Shown: positions 1-10,967 of the stretch, one piece after another | Layout of the letters: every line of letters starts with the position of its first letter | Numbering within the stretch: the first letter of the stretch is position 1 | From: Corydoras sp. C115 | Lineage: Eukaryota > Chordata > Actinopteri > Siluriformes > Callichthyidae | Length of the DNA stretch: 64,000 nucleotides | Reading direction: 5' to 3' | NCBI GenBank assembly: GCA_019802505.1 | Contig: JAFMOC010000039.1 | Location: 2,824,648-2,888,647 of the forward strand | The notes under the pieces: model-generated | Seen by the model: the letters and a program-made list of their open reading frames with translations, nothing else | What the model was told of the DNA's origin: nothing | Databases searched by the model: none | Made by a program: the position numbers and the translations under genes

Positions 1-105
1 CGCGGACACGGGGAGAACATGGAAACTCTACCCAGATTGGGATTCGTATCTGGAATCCCTAGCGCTGAGAGGAGAACATGCTAACCACTAAGCCACCCGC
101 CCGCC
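1..105 (-). mobile_element. V-SINE, cut by window start
   Basis: The 5' half of a minus-strand copy: core complement, B-box complement, then GCTAACCACTAAGCCACC. The 3' part lies outside the window. Confidence 0.85.
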
Positions 106-139
106 TTTCATGTCCGAGTTTAATATCCTGATTTTGAAG

Positions 140-416
140 TCCATCCATCCATTATCTTCCGCTTTATCCTGGGGGGGTTCCCCGTGCCCATCCAGGGGAG
201 AACGTTTCGGGCACTGGGCAGATAGACCCAGGACAGGGCGCCAATCTATCGCTGGGCACACACTCACACATACAAACACACTCTATATGGGTCAATTTGG
301 AGAACTCAATTGACTTGATTCATGTTTTTGGAAAACTCCACCCAGATTGGGATTCGAACCTGGAATCCCTAGCACTGCGAGGTGAACGTGCTAACCACTA
401 AACCACCGTGCCGCCC
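140..416 (-). mobile_element. V-SINE with internal deletion
   Basis: A minus-strand copy with CCATCC tail and CCGTGCCGCCC head. About 60 bases of the core are missing near 325-330. Confidence 0.85.
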
Positions 417-555
417 TTCCTCTTAATCCTCCACCAGGGTCGCGGGGGGGGGGGTTCCCCATGTCCATCCAGGGTAGAACATTTCAGCCGCTGGGAAGAT
501 ACACTCAAGACAGAGCACCAATCTATTACTGGACCACTAAGCAACCGTGCCGCCC
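417..555 (-). mobile_element. V-SINE, heavily deleted
   Basis: The 3' third is joined directly to the extreme 5' head (ACTAAGCAACCGTGCCGCCC). It abuts the previous copy head-to-tail. Confidence 0.75.
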
Positions 556-1039
556 TTGCTTTCATCCAATAATGGTAATTAGTATTTAATTAATAACACT
601 ATAATTAAACCCTCTCATTACCCTCTCAGTGTTTGTCCATACAGCTGGGGTTCACTGAGTAGAACCCTGGCGACCTGGTCAGCCGCAGATCGTATGGTTT
701 GAGGAGGGGAGCGCTGACGGCAGAAGGTCACGGCAGCAGGTCCTTGACCCCAAGTCTCCTTGGACGAGGGTGGTGTCTGGCACAGCATATGGCGTGTCTG
801 GGTGTCCTCACCTCGCCGTCTGACCGTTCCTGCCTGAGCGGCTGACTTCAAACGAAGGGGCTCGTCATCCCGGCCTAACCTTCTGTCACCCTCTGCAGTT
901 GTAGCAGGACATGAACGTTGGGATATGCATGGTTAGCTTCCCCTGCCAACATATGGCCATTAGTCTGATTTAGTTGGCTTTGTTGTCAAAATAGAGGTTC
1001 GAGGTCAAGAATAGTGTCAATATTTTTTTTCAGTAAAAA
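556..1039. other. Intron sequence, nothing recognised
   Basis: No exon, repeat family or RNA gene was recognised. The minus-strand open frame at 618-851 has no familiar motif and is not called. Confidence 0.5.
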
Positions 1040-1115
1040 TCCAAAAGTAACGTGATCTCGTTTCATCACAGAGGAATCTTTACTTCACATTTAACCCATC
1101 CATGCAGTGAAATAC

Positions 1116-1161
<46 letters not shown>

Positions 1162-1215
1162 AGAGTGAAGTGAGCAGACATGCCCGACGCCGTGGGTAGC
1201 CCTGTATACCGTGCC
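1040..1215 (-). mobile_element. Second tRNA-SINE family, partial copy
   Basis: The stretch TTTAACCCATCCATGCAGTG followed by a CA run and AGTGAAGTGAGCAGACATGCC resembles 25880-26135 and, inverted, 60549-60712. It is read as the 3' part of a tRNA-derived SINE family different from the V-SINE. Family name not known. Confidence 0.5.
1114..1159. repeat. (CA)n microsatellite
   Basis: About 23 CA units lying inside the SINE fragment. Confidence 0.95.
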
Positions 1216-1259
1216 TGTATTCTAATAATATCTTTTTTTGCATTTTATATACATTTGTA

Positions 1260-1620
1260 GGTGGCACGGTGGCTTAGTGGTTAGCATGTTCTCCTCTCAA
1301 CGCTAGGGATTCCCTGTTCGAATTCCCCATCTGGGTGGAGTTTCCATGTTCTCCCCGTGTCTGCGTGGGTTTCCTCCGGGTTCTCCGGTTTCCTCCCACA
1401 GTCCAAAAACATGGATCAAGTCAATTGAATTCTCAAAATTGCCCCATATAGAGTGTGTCTGTGTGAGTGAGTGTGTGCCCAGCGATGGATTGGCGCCCTT
1501 TCCTGGGTGTATCTGCCCAGCGCCCGAGACGTTCTCCCCTGGATGGGCATGGGGAACCCCACCGCGACCCTAATAGAGGATAAAACGGGAGATAATGAAT
1601 GAATGAATGAATGAATGAAT
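1260..1620 (+). mobile_element. V-SINE, full length, GAAT-tail type
   Basis: A complete copy from GGTGGCACGGTGGCTTAG to CGGGAGATAATGAATGAATG. It carries AACCCCACCGCGACCC, diagnostic of the GAAT-tail subfamily. Confidence 0.92.
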
Positions 1621-1683
1621 ATACATTTGTATAGTTATTTAATTTTTTGTTTTGCTTCGTATGTATATACATTATGTATAGTA

Positions 1684-2328
1684 TTCATCCATCCATCTTC
1701 TATCTTCAGCTTTATCCTCTACTAGGGTCCAGGGGAGACCGTTTTGGCCGCTGGGCAGATACACCCAGGACAGTGTGCAAATCTATCACTGGTCACACGC
1801 TCACTCACACAGACACACTCTATATGGGGCAATTTGGAGAATTCAATTGACCTTGATCCATGTTTTTAGACTGTGGGAGGAAACCGGAGAACCCGGAGGA
1901 AACCCACATGGCCACGGGGAGAACGTGGAAACTCCACCCAGATTGGGATTCAAACCGGGAATCCTTAGCGCTGAGAGGCGAACATGCTAAGCACTAAACC
2001 ACTGTGCCGCCCTTCCTCTTAATCCTCCCCTAGGGTCACGGGGGGTTCCCCATGTCCATCCAGTGGAGAACATTTCAGGCGCTGGGCAGATACACCCAGG
2101 AACAGGGCGCCAATCTAACACTGGACACACACTCACTCACACAGACACACTATATGGGGCAATTCAGAGCAATTAATTCCTCTTGAATCCATTTTTTGGA
2201 CTGTGGGAGGAAACCGGAGAACCCCGGATGAAACCCACATGGGCACAGGGAGAACATGGAAACTCCACCCAGATTGGGATTCGAACCAGATAGGGGAATG
2301 TGCTAACCACTAAGCCACCGTGTTGTCC
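1684..2328 (-). mobile_element. Two V-SINEs in direct head-to-tail array
   Basis: Copies at 1684-2012 and 2013-2328 abut. The second starts with CTTCCTCTTAATCCTCC, the same 3' junction as the copy at 417-555, so the 0.1-0.6 and 1.7-2.3 kb arrays are probably related by duplication. Confidence 0.85.
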
Positions 2329-3082
2329 TTATGTATAATAAAAATAATGATTGTGGGTAAATGTTAGAAAGTTAAATTGAAAGAAATATTAAAAAAAAGG
2401 AAAATCTATCGAACGTGAAAGTACAGGAGCCTGCATGTGAGGAAGCCTCCTTTTAAAATGAGTTTACTTCAGAACTCTAGTTGTTTGGTGGTTAACTCTT
2501 AACTCTATCCAGTAAATTGCTGAAATGGCTATTTCGGGGTCCAACAACACGTTTGAAGCGGGTTGTGCCAGCTGTTGCAGCTGTGGTTTTGCAGTGCGCG
2601 TTACAGGCTGCAGCAGATCCTCGGTTGTGCTGAAAGCAGCTGACTGTGTGCAGGCTCGACACAGTGCAGGGCTTCCTGTCCGAGGACATCCTTCCTCTTT
2701 TTGTTTTGTCAGAAACTCGACGGCTTTCTTTTGTTTTCCTCTTTTTTGTTACACGTTTATGAGCCACGGCGAGAATGAGCTCATTTCACTCGGTTTCTTC
2801 TGTGAAATAAATGTGTGAGCGATAAGTACTCCAACTTCTTAATGACTTCCGCAACACTTTAACATAGCGGCTCTAAAAATAAAAAGGGTTTCATTTTATA
2901 TGACATGAAACAACAATTAATGACTGTGTGCAGATGGATGATAAAAAAGTGATGTTAATGGGACAATTATCTAATGATCATGATTTTTGGATTATTTTGA
3001 TTATTATGTTATAATTAATTTGTCCAAAGAATTGCGAGAAATCGCAGAACATTGTGTTTATTTATTTAATGTGAACACATAT
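2329..3082. other. Intron sequence, nothing recognised
   Basis: AT-rich. Overlapping open frames on opposite strands at 2492-2818 show no familiar domain, and no splice-flanked coding similarity to prex1 was found. Confidence 0.5.
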
Positions 3083-3416
3083 TATTCATTCATTCATTAT
3101 CTCCCGCTTTATCCTCTATTAGGGTCGTGGGGGGGGGGGGTTCCCCATGCCCATCCAGGGGAGAACATTTCGGGCGCTGGGCAGATACACCCAGGACAGG
3201 GCGCCAATCCATCGCTGGGCACACACTCACTCACACAGACACACTCTATATGGGGCAATTTGGAGAATTCAATTGACTTGATCCATGTTTTTGGACTGTG
3301 GGAGGAAACCGGAGAACCCGGATGAAACCCACACGGACACGGGGAGTACATGGAAACTCCACCCAGAATGCAGCGCTCAGAGGTGAACGTGCTGACCACT
3401 AAGCCACAGTGCCGCC
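3083..3416 (-). mobile_element. V-SINE, near full length
   Basis: It runs from an ATTCATTC tail to GCCACAGTGCCGCC. The B-box region is partly deleted. Confidence 0.9.
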
Positions 3417-3423
3417 TCTCGCC

Positions 3424-3733
3424 CATCATCCATCCATCCATCCATTATCTTCTGCTTTATCCTCTATTAGGGTCGCGGGGTGGGTGATCGCGTCTCGGGC
3501 GCTGGGCAGATAGACCCAGGACAGGGCGCCAATCTATCACTGGGCACACTCACTCACACAAACACACTCTATATGGGGCAATTTAGAGAACTCAATTAAC
3601 TTGATCCATGTTTTTGGACTGTGGGAGGAAACTCACATGGACACGGGGAGAACATGGAAAGTCCACCCAGTTGGGGATTCGAACCAGGAATCCCTAATGC
3701 TGAGAGGAGAACATGCTAACCACTAAACCACCC
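3424..3733 (-). mobile_element. V-SINE flanking a duplicated segment
   Basis: It runs from a CCATCC tail to a shortened head ending ACCACTAAACCACCCCTCGC. The same aberrant head end is found in the copy at 4168-4493. Confidence 0.88.
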
Positions 3734-3873
3734 CTCGCTCATCATGTTCACTGTAAATCATTGTACAGCTGGCAGAACGTCTATTTCTAAAAGGAACCAA
3801 TTGAACAATCAGAACCTCATATGAGGTTCTCATATCATTTGACCTCCAAACTGGCAAATCAGTCAGAATCTGC
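3731..3873. repeat. Local direct duplication, copy 1, with a 20-bp palindrome
   Basis: About 140 bases starting CCTCGCTCATCATGTTCACT recur at 4491-4633 with few changes. Both copies contain the perfect palindrome AGAACCTCATATGAGGTTCT (3811-3830 here). Confidence 0.9.
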
Positions 3874-4167
3874 CGTTCCTCTGATAACAGACCTGCACCA
3901 GCCAATCCAGTGAATGCTTACATTTGCAGTTGACTTGTGCAGTTGGTGAGATTGTAGATTATATGGTTGCTTGTTGGAAAGTAATTATTCAGCAGGCTCA
4001 TCAACAGTATAAACAGTTTTAGGGTTCTCCAGTTTTCATGGTGAGAACCAGCTCCTGTTTCTGTGAATTCTGTAAACTCCATCTGACATCATTGAACATG
4101 GCTTGCCTTGTAAACAAAGTAACATTTTGTTATTAAAAGACAATGCAGTGCAGGTAAGGAATATTAA
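3874..4167. other. Intron sequence, nothing recognised
   Basis: Single-copy looking sequence between the duplicated segment and the next V-SINE. Confidence 0.5.
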
Positions 4168-4493
4168 TCCATCCACTATCTTCCGCTTTATCCTATATTA
4201 GGGTCGCGGGGGGGTTCCCCATGCCCATCCACTGGAGAACGTTGGGCGCTGGGCAGATCTATCACTGGACACACACTCTACACACTCTATACGGGGACAC
4301 ACTCTATACGGGGCAATTTGGAGAATTCAATCGACCTTGAATCCATGTTTTTTTGGACTGTGGGAGGAAACCGGAGAACCCTGGGGAAACCCACGAGGAC
4401 ATCACGGGGAGAACATGGAAACTCCACCCAGATTGGGATTCGAACCAGGAATCCCTAGCACTGAGAGGAGAACGTGCTAACCACTAAACCACC
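4168..4493 (-). mobile_element. V-SINE flanking the duplicated segment
   Basis: A minus copy with a small internal duplication of the CACACTCTATACGGGG segment at 4270-4310. It shares the truncated head with 3424-3733. Confidence 0.88.
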
Positions 4494-4633
4494 CCTCGCT
4501 CATCATGTTCACTGTTAATCACTGTACAGCTGGCAGAACGTCTATTTCTAAAAGGAACCAACTGAACAATCAGAACCTCATATGAGGTTCTCATATCATT
4601 TGACCTGGCAAATCAGTCAGAATCTGCCGTTGC
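4491..4633. repeat. Local direct duplication, copy 2
   Basis: Second copy of 3731-3873, with the same palindrome at 4572-4591. It breaks directly into a V-SINE lacking its 3' tail at 4634. Confidence 0.9.
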
Positions 4634-4916
4634 GGGGGCGTTCCCCATACCCATCCAGTGGAGAACGTTGGGCGCTGGGCAGATCTATCACTGGACACAC
4701 ACTCACTCACACAGGCACACTCTATACGGGGCAATTTGGAGAATTCAATCGACCTTGAATCCATGTTTGTTTGGACTGTGGGAGGAAACCGGAGAACCCT
4801 GGGGAAACCCACGAGGACATGGGGAGGACATGGGAACTCCACCCAGATTGGGATTCGAACCGGGAATCCTTAGCGCTGAGAGAACATGCTAACCACTAAT
4901 CCACGTGCCTCCCGCC
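4632..4916 (-). mobile_element. V-SINE lacking its 3' end
   Basis: It begins within the 3' region (GCGGGGGCGTTCCCC) without the TTATCTTCCGC tail, consistent with a recombination junction. It ends CCACGTGCCTCCCGCC. Confidence 0.85.
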
Positions 4917-5540
4917 CTCGTTTAATCACAATTAATTGCAACGAGGATAATTGTCTGATGCTTAACGCACAACGTATTTCTTTGGGATTTGAAAAACGGC
5001 AGACGAGGGAGTAATTAGAGATGGATCGTTATGTTTCCTCTCGGCCGAGCTGCCGGCACATGTCACGTGACCAGCTCTGATACAAAGGTGAAAGGCAGTG
5101 CGAGCTCCTCTCATTGCCATATAATTGCGCATGGCCTCTGCGTTCTGCAGCGGAACAATGAGCAGTGTTGCTGTGTTGTTGGAGGAAACACCAGGCCCTT
5201 TATTCAGTGTCATTTCCTTCCTAAAACCAGAGCCTCAGATTCATTCTGTCTGATTTATTACGAGGGGCTGCATGCTACACAGTAAGCTGTCTCACTCGTT
5301 GGGACATATGGACACTTGCATGATTCTCGCTCGTCCCGATTGCCCCGGGCACCTTACAAAGGGTAACGTGATCCGTCTGAGGTCCAGCTGCAGAGGTGCA
5401 GACGCAGAGGTGCAGACGCTGAGCGAGTTCTACAAACCATATATAAACCATAAGCGTGATCTGCATTAACATGCTTCTGCTTTAGCTTTTTTTTTTTTTC
5501 TTAAGAGTACGAAAAACGAATTAGGCTTCTCTTTATTTTC
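4917..5540. other. Intron sequence, nothing recognised
   Basis: Several short open frames on both strands (4962-5472) lack recognisable motifs. A poly-T tract lies near 5488-5501. Confidence 0.5.
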
Positions 5541-5589
5541 TTTGTTTTGTTTGTACCATTTATGGCAATCCATAAGAGAGATTCCCAGC

Positions 5590-6452
5590 TAAACCCTCAA
5601 TCCATCACAACCTGACCTTCCAAATTGATGGCTCCACAATCTCCCCAACTGACTCGGTCCGGAACCTTGGGTTCACAATAGACTCCCACCTTAAACTCTC
5701 TGATCATGTGATCAAAACCGCCCGTTCTTGTAGATTCCTTCTTTATAACATAAAGAAGATCAGACCCTTCTTGACTGAACATGCTACCCAACTGCTTGTT
5801 CAAGCCCTAGTCTTATCCCGGCTTGATTATTGTAATGCGCTACTTGCCGGTATCCCAACTTCCACCATCAGACCTCTTCAACTGATTCAAAACTCTGCAG
5901 CCCGACTTGTGTTTAACCAACTCAAGCGAACTCATGTCACTCCATCACTCATTTCCCTCCATTGGCTTCCTGTAGCTGCTCGCATTCAGTACAAGTCACT
6001 GACTCTGGCCTACAGAACCATTTCTGGATCTTCCCCCTCTTACCTTCACTCTATCTTTTCAAAATACACTCCGACACGTTCACTTCGCTCCAGTGATGAT
6101 TGCCGCCTGGTGGTTCCACCTCACCGAGGAGCTCATTCTCATTCTGTGGCGTTCACCACTGCAAAATGGTGGAACCATCTTCCCAACTCTGTCCGCAAGG
6201 CAGAATCTCTAAACAGTTTTAAGAAACTACTTAAGACGCATCTATTTAACAAATACCTGTTATAAAAAAAATAAATTTTTTAATTAAAAAAAAAAAAAGG
6301 GGGGGGGGGCCGCAGCTTCGAATAACAATCAGGTTTGATGAATTTACAGTATAGTTGGTTTTCTCCATGGCTTCTGACTTGTGGTGTTCTCATTTGTAAG
6401 TCGCTTTGGATAAAAGCGTCTGCTAAATGACTAAATGTAAATGGCAATCGCA
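5590..6452 (+). mobile_element. L2-type LINE, 5'-truncated (C-terminal reverse-transcriptase region and 3' tail)
   Basis: Upstream of 5708 the frame already reads NLGFTIDSHLKLSDHV. The frame then runs to a stop at 6263-6265 and carries LSRLDYCNALLAGIP, LQLIQNSAARLVFN, SLHWLPVAARIQYKS and FKKLLKTHLFNKYLL, all typical of the C-terminal part of L2/CR1-group LINE ORF2 in fishes. The 3' tail at 6395-6452 contains GTCGCTTTGGATAAAAGCG, able to form the stem-loop known from eel UnaL2, followed by AAATGTAAATG. The 5' half of the reverse transcriptase and the endonuclease are absent, so the copy is dead. An A-run followed by a G-run at about 6287-6309 interrupts the 3' UTR. Confidence 0.85.
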
Positions 6453-6629
6453 TTATTGTCATCCAATTTTTATTATGCCTTTTTTTATGCCAATAATTTT
6501 TATAATTGACAATTTGCGACCTATTGACGTGGTTTTGCAGGACACGTCGCGCTCATCCGTGAGACCAATGTAGTTACGGTCACCTGATCTCGACACAATT
6601 TCAATTGTTAAATACAGCTCACATGATAG

Positions 6630-6846
6630 GACGGCACGGTGGTTTAGTGGTTAGCATGTTCTCCTCTCAGCGCTAGGGATTACCGGTTCAAATCCCAATC
6701 TGGGTGGAGTTTCCATGTTCTCCAATGGATTGGCGTCTTGTCCTGGGTTTATCTGCCCAGCACCCGAAACCTTCTCCCCTGGATGGGCATGGGGAACCCC
6801 CCTGCGACCCTAGTTGAGTATAAAGCAGAAGATAATAGATGGAAGA
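6630..6846 (+). mobile_element. V-SINE with internal deletion
   Basis: Head ACGGCACGGTGGTTTAGTGG. The core from the mid-region to the CA block is deleted (CATGTTCTCC joined to AATGGATTGG). Confidence 0.87.
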
Positions 6847-6857
6847 ATATTTATCTG

Positions 6858-7134
6858 CGGGCGGCACTGTGGCTTAGTGGTTCCCGATTCGAATCCCAAA
6901 CTGGGTGGAGTTTCCATGTTCTCCCCGTGTCCGTGTGGGTTTCCTCCGGGTTCTCCGGTTTCCTCCCACAGTCCAAAAACATGGAACAAGTCAATTGAGT
7001 TCTCCAAATTGCCCCATATAGAGTGTGTGTGTGTGAGTAAGTGAGTGTGTGCCCAGTGATGGATTGGCGCCCTGTCCTGGATGGGCATGGGGAACCCCCC
7101 GCGATCCTGATGGAGGATAAAGCGGAAGATAATT
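6858..7134 (+). mobile_element. V-SINE, first half of a 517-bp tandem duplication
   Basis: The head lacks the segment between the A- and B-boxes. It ends CGGAAGATAATTTATGG and runs directly into family Y. The SINE-Y pair recurs 517 bases downstream. Confidence 0.88.
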
Positions 7135-7412
7135 TATGGTTTAAAGTCACCTGATCACTACACAATCTGTACATTAGTGTCCTACACTGTTGAAGCTGCC
7201 CGGCCGCTCAAGGAGGATGAGTCCCCCACTGAGTCTTGGTCCTCACAAGGTTTCTTCCTTGAATAACAACATAACAGGGAGTTTTTTCTTGCCACTGTCG
7301 CTTCAGCTTGCTCTTTGGGGGTTTAAAGGTTTATCACACTGTAAAGCTGCTTTGTGATGATGTACTATTGTAAAAAGAGCTATATAAATAAATTACTTAA
7401 ACTTGAACTAGA
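7135..7412 (+). repeat. Dispersed repeat family Y, copy 1
   Basis: About 270 bases with landmarks CAATCTGTACATTAGTGTCC, GAGTCCCCCACTGAGTCTTG, CTTGCCACTGTCGCTTCAGC and AAAGCTGCTTTGTGATGATG, ending AATAAATTACTTAAACTTGA. At least seven further copies occur in this window on both strands. I do not recognise a named family; it has no visible coding capacity. Confidence 0.85.
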
Positions 7413-7655
7413 CCTGGGTGGAGTTTCCATGTTCTCCCCGTGTCCGTGTGGGTTTCCTCTGGGGTCTCCGGTTTCCTCCCACAGTCCAAAAACATGGAAC
7501 AAGTCAATTGAGTTCTCCAAAATGCCCCATATAGAGTGTGTGTGTGTGTGTGAGTGAGTGTGTGCCCAGTGATGGATTGGCGCCCTGTCCTGGATGGGCA
7601 TGGGGAACCCCCCCCACGCGATCCTAATAGAGGATAAAGCAGAAGATAATTTATG
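7413..7655 (+). mobile_element. V-SINE, 5'-truncated, second half of the tandem duplication
   Basis: It begins abruptly at CTGGGTGGAGTTTCC directly after family Y, and ends GCAGAAGATAATTTATGG, exactly like the copy at 6858-7134. Confidence 0.88.
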
Positions 7656-8095
7656 GTTTAAAGTCACATGATCACTACACATCACTGTACATTAGTGTTC
7701 TACACTGTTGATGCTGCCCGGCCGCTCAAGGAGGATGAGTCCCCCACTGAGTCTTGGTCCTCACAAGGTTTCTTTCTTAAAATAACAACATAACAGGGAG
7801 TTTTTTCTTGCCACTGTCGCTTCAGCTTGCTCTTTGGGGTTTAAAGGTTTATAACACTGTAAATCTGCTTTGTGACAATGAACTCATTCATTCATTATCT
7901 TCCCCTTTATCCTCTATTAGGGTCGCGGTGGGGTTTCCCATGCCCATCCAGGGGAGAACATCTCGGGCGCTGGGCAGATAGACCCAGGACAGGGTGCCAA
8001 TCCATCGCTGGGCAGTGACAATGAACTATTGTAAAAAAATAAATAAATAAAAAAAAAAAACACTTTTAAGTAAATAAATTACTTAAACTAGAACT
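7656..8095 (+). repeat. Dispersed repeat family Y, copy 2, split by a SINE
   Basis: Family Y at 7656-7884 resumes at 8028-8095 after an inserted truncated V-SINE. Confidence 0.82.
7885..8014 (-). mobile_element. V-SINE, 5'-truncated, with perfect TSD
   Basis: Only the 3' 130 bases of the SINE are present. A perfect 13-bp duplication GTGACAATGAACT flanks it (7872-7884 and 8015-8027), so truncation happened at insertion. Confidence 0.92.
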
Positions 8096-8214
8096 CGACC
8101 ACTGAGCGAATCGTTCCTGAGATATTCCCGTTCTCGAGTCAAAATTCCCATTCACTTTGCATTACGTTGCTTTTTGCACTCCTGTAACTCGGCCAGTTTT
8201 TGAGCTACAAAAAC

Positions 8215-8484
8215 ATTTGGGCAAATTAGAGCATGCAATTTACCTTGAATCCATGTTTTTAGACTGTGGGAGGAAACTGGAGAACCCAGAGGAAACCCAC
8301 ACGGACATGGGGAGAATCTGAAAACATCCGAGACTACTTTTTGCTTCATTTATGAAATTATTCATTCATTCATTATCTTCCACTTAATCCTCTACTAGGG
8401 TCACAAGGGGGGGCATTCACCAGGCACATGCCCATCCCCATCCCCATTTGGATGAGAACGTTTTGGAGCGCTGGGCAGATGCAT
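8215..8484 (-). mobile_element. Two V-SINE fragments
   Basis: 8215-8325 is a core fragment (GACTGTGGGAGGAAACTGG) and 8354-8484 a 3' fragment (ATTCATTCATTATCTTCCAC). Confidence 0.75.
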
Positions 8485-9003
8485 CTGATTCACATGGATG
8501 TTATTGGAATTACAACTGTCATGGTTTCCTTCCTCAGAAAACAGTTTCCAGGTTGACCTTTAATACGACGCAGTGGTCTCGCATGTCCTCGTTTATTGGG
8601 ACATAAGGGAACCGCTGATTTTTTAATCACATATAATCTCGGCATTACCATCCTTCTATCTCCACTTACCTCAGACACACTGTCGCCCAGGGGAGCGGCT
8701 ACGGTTGCCATGGAAACGAGGTGCATCCATACCCGGTTTGTTTATTTACCTGCCTCTTGACGTCAGTGAGGGCAGACTGGTGATGTCAGCAAGGAGAGGT
8801 GGAGGAAGGTGAAATTCTACTCAGCTACTGCAAAAGACCAGGACAGAAGGTTCCAGCCATCTGTTCTCTTAATGAAGCGTCTGCGAAACGCAAACATCAC
8901 TCCCACTCGTACTAAATACAAAGATAAACAGATTAATTTTAAAGAACAAACATATTAAAGGGAAATGGCAGGGATTCGGAAAGCTTTTGAATAATTGGTG
9001 GAT
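8485..9003. other. Intron sequence, nothing recognised
   Basis: No repeat or coding similarity recognised. The minus-strand open frame at 8490-8726 is unremarkable. Confidence 0.5.
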
Positions 9004-10290
9004 TATATTTATTTGGCCAAGCGGCAGGGTTTTTTAGTGGTTAGCATGTTCTCCTCTCAGTGCTAGGGATTCCGGGTTTGAATCCCAACCTGGGTGGAGT
9101 CTCCATGTCCTCCCACAGTCCAAAAACATTCTCCAAATTGCCCCATATAGAGTGTGCCCAGCAATAGATTGGTGTCTTGTCCTGGGTGTATCTGCCCAGC
9201 ACCTGAAACGTTCTCCCTTGGATGGGCATGGGGAACCCCCCTGCGACCCTAGTAGAGTATAAAGCAGAAGATAATAGATTGAAGAATATTTATTGGCGTG
9301 CGGCACTGTGGCTTAGTGGTTAGCGCCTCTCAGCGCTAGGGATTCCCGATTCGAATCCCAATCTGGGTGGAGTTTCCATGTTCTCCCCGTGTCCGTGTGG
9401 GTTTCCTCCGGGTTCTTTGGTTTCCAAAAACATGAAGCAAGGTCAGTTGAGTTCTCCAAATTGCCCCATATAGAGTGTGTGTGTGAGTGTGTGCACAGTG
9501 ATAGATTGGCGTCCTGTCCTGGGTGTATCTGCCCAGCACCCGAAACGTTCCCCCCCGGATGGGCATGGGGAACCCCCCTGTGACTCTAGTAGAGTATAAA
9601 GCAGAAGATAATAGATGGAAGGATATTTATTTGCGGGCGGCACGGTGGCTTAGTGGTTAGCATGTTCTCCTCTCAGCACTAGGGATTCCCGGTTCGAATC
9701 CCAATCTGGGTGGAGTTTCCATGTTCTCCCCGTGTCCGTGTGGGTTTCCTCCGGGTTCTCAGGTTTCCTCCCACAGTCCAAAAACATGAAGGAAGGTCAA
9801 TTGAGTTCTCCAAATTGCCCCATATAGAGTGTGTGTGTGAGTGTGTGCACAGTGATAGATTGGCGTCTGGTCCTGGGTGTATCTGCCCAAAACGTTCTCC
9901 CCTAGATGGGCATGGGGAACCTCCCTGCGACTCTAGTAGAGTATCAAGCAGAAGATAATAAATGGAAGGATATTTATTTGCGGGCGGCACTGTGGCTTAG
10001 TGGTTAGCATGTTCTCCTCTCATCCCAATCTGGGTGGAGTTTCCATGTTCTCCCCGTGTCCGCGTGGGTTTCCTCCCACAGTCCAAAAACATGAAGCAAG
10101 GTCAATTGAGTTCTCCAAATTGCCCCATATAGAGTGTGTGTGTGTGTGTGAGCGTGGGCACAGTGATAGATTGGCGTCCTGTCCTGGGTGTATCTGCCCA
10201 GCGCCCGAATCGTTCTCCCCTAGATGGGCATGGGGAACCCCCCTGCGACCCTAGTAGAGTATAAAGCAGAAGATAATGGATGGATATTTA
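9004..10290 (+). mobile_element. Tandem array of four V-SINEs separated by repeated target-site sequence
   Basis: Units at about 9020-9282, 9298-9624, 9640-9967 and 9984-10275, all in + orientation. The left flank ATATTTATTTGG (9006-9017), each linker (ATATTTATTGG near 9285; ATATTTATTTGCGGG near 9627 and 9969) and the right flank ATATTTATTTGCC (10284-10296) are versions of one sequence. The array is thus [SINE-target]n inside one insertion site. The first and fourth units carry internal deletions. Confidence 0.9.
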
Positions 10291-10869
10291 TTTGCCATAG
10301 TGTCACAGGTGGGATGTCTGACACCGACCACCGCCCCCCGTTTCCTCTCTCACCGTTGGTTTCTCGGACGCTGGGTTTTCTGGCGCTTGGCCCTGCGATG
10401 CTTTGGTCACCTTACACATGGATGACTCCAGTCAGGACGTATTAGGAGCTGCCATATGGGAGGTTTCATTAGTGCTAGTCTGAAGGACAGACCTCCCATC
10501 TGTAGCCAGAGGTTACGCCATTACCTCGATACGACCACCTTTAACACTTGTTTAAAAAAATTAATTAGGTAATATTTGCCTGGTTTTTCGACTCCCGGGA
10601 GTTCTCCTTAATTATGTCAACATCTTTACTGATGAAGATTTATAACTACAATATGTATAAAATGACACAATAGTTTAAATCTGTAAAACTTAAATAAACA
10701 AAAAATAAAATAAATAAGCGAAAATAAACATAAAGTTTAACGTCCCGAGTACAGAGTGCATGAGTGTTACTTTAAAATAAAGCAATGTAAAGCATTATAT
10801 ATGGAACTAAGCAACCGAAATAATGAATTCCTATGTTTACAGTTTAATTAATACATATAATTTGCAGTA
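10291..10869. other. Intron sequence, nothing recognised
   Basis: AT-rich second half; no gene or repeat family recognised. Confidence 0.5.
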
Positions 10870-10967
10870 TTTTGGTGGTTTAGTTGTTAGCATGTTCTCC
10901 TCTCAGTGCTGGGCATTCCAGGTTTGAATTCCAATCTAAATGTTTCCATGTTCTCCTCATGGGTTTG
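10870..10967 (+). mobile_element. V-SINE 5' fragment
   Basis: Diverged head TTTGGTGGTTTAGTTGTTAG and part of the core, 3'-truncated against family Y. Confidence 0.75.

Noticed and set aside
2525..2818. Plus-strand 97-codon frame with several cysteines
   Set aside because: No domain recognised and an antisense frame overlaps; likely chance.
5708..6265. A possible intact gene of 185 codons
   Set aside because: It is the C-terminal end of an L2-type LINE, 5'-truncated; annotated as a mobile element.
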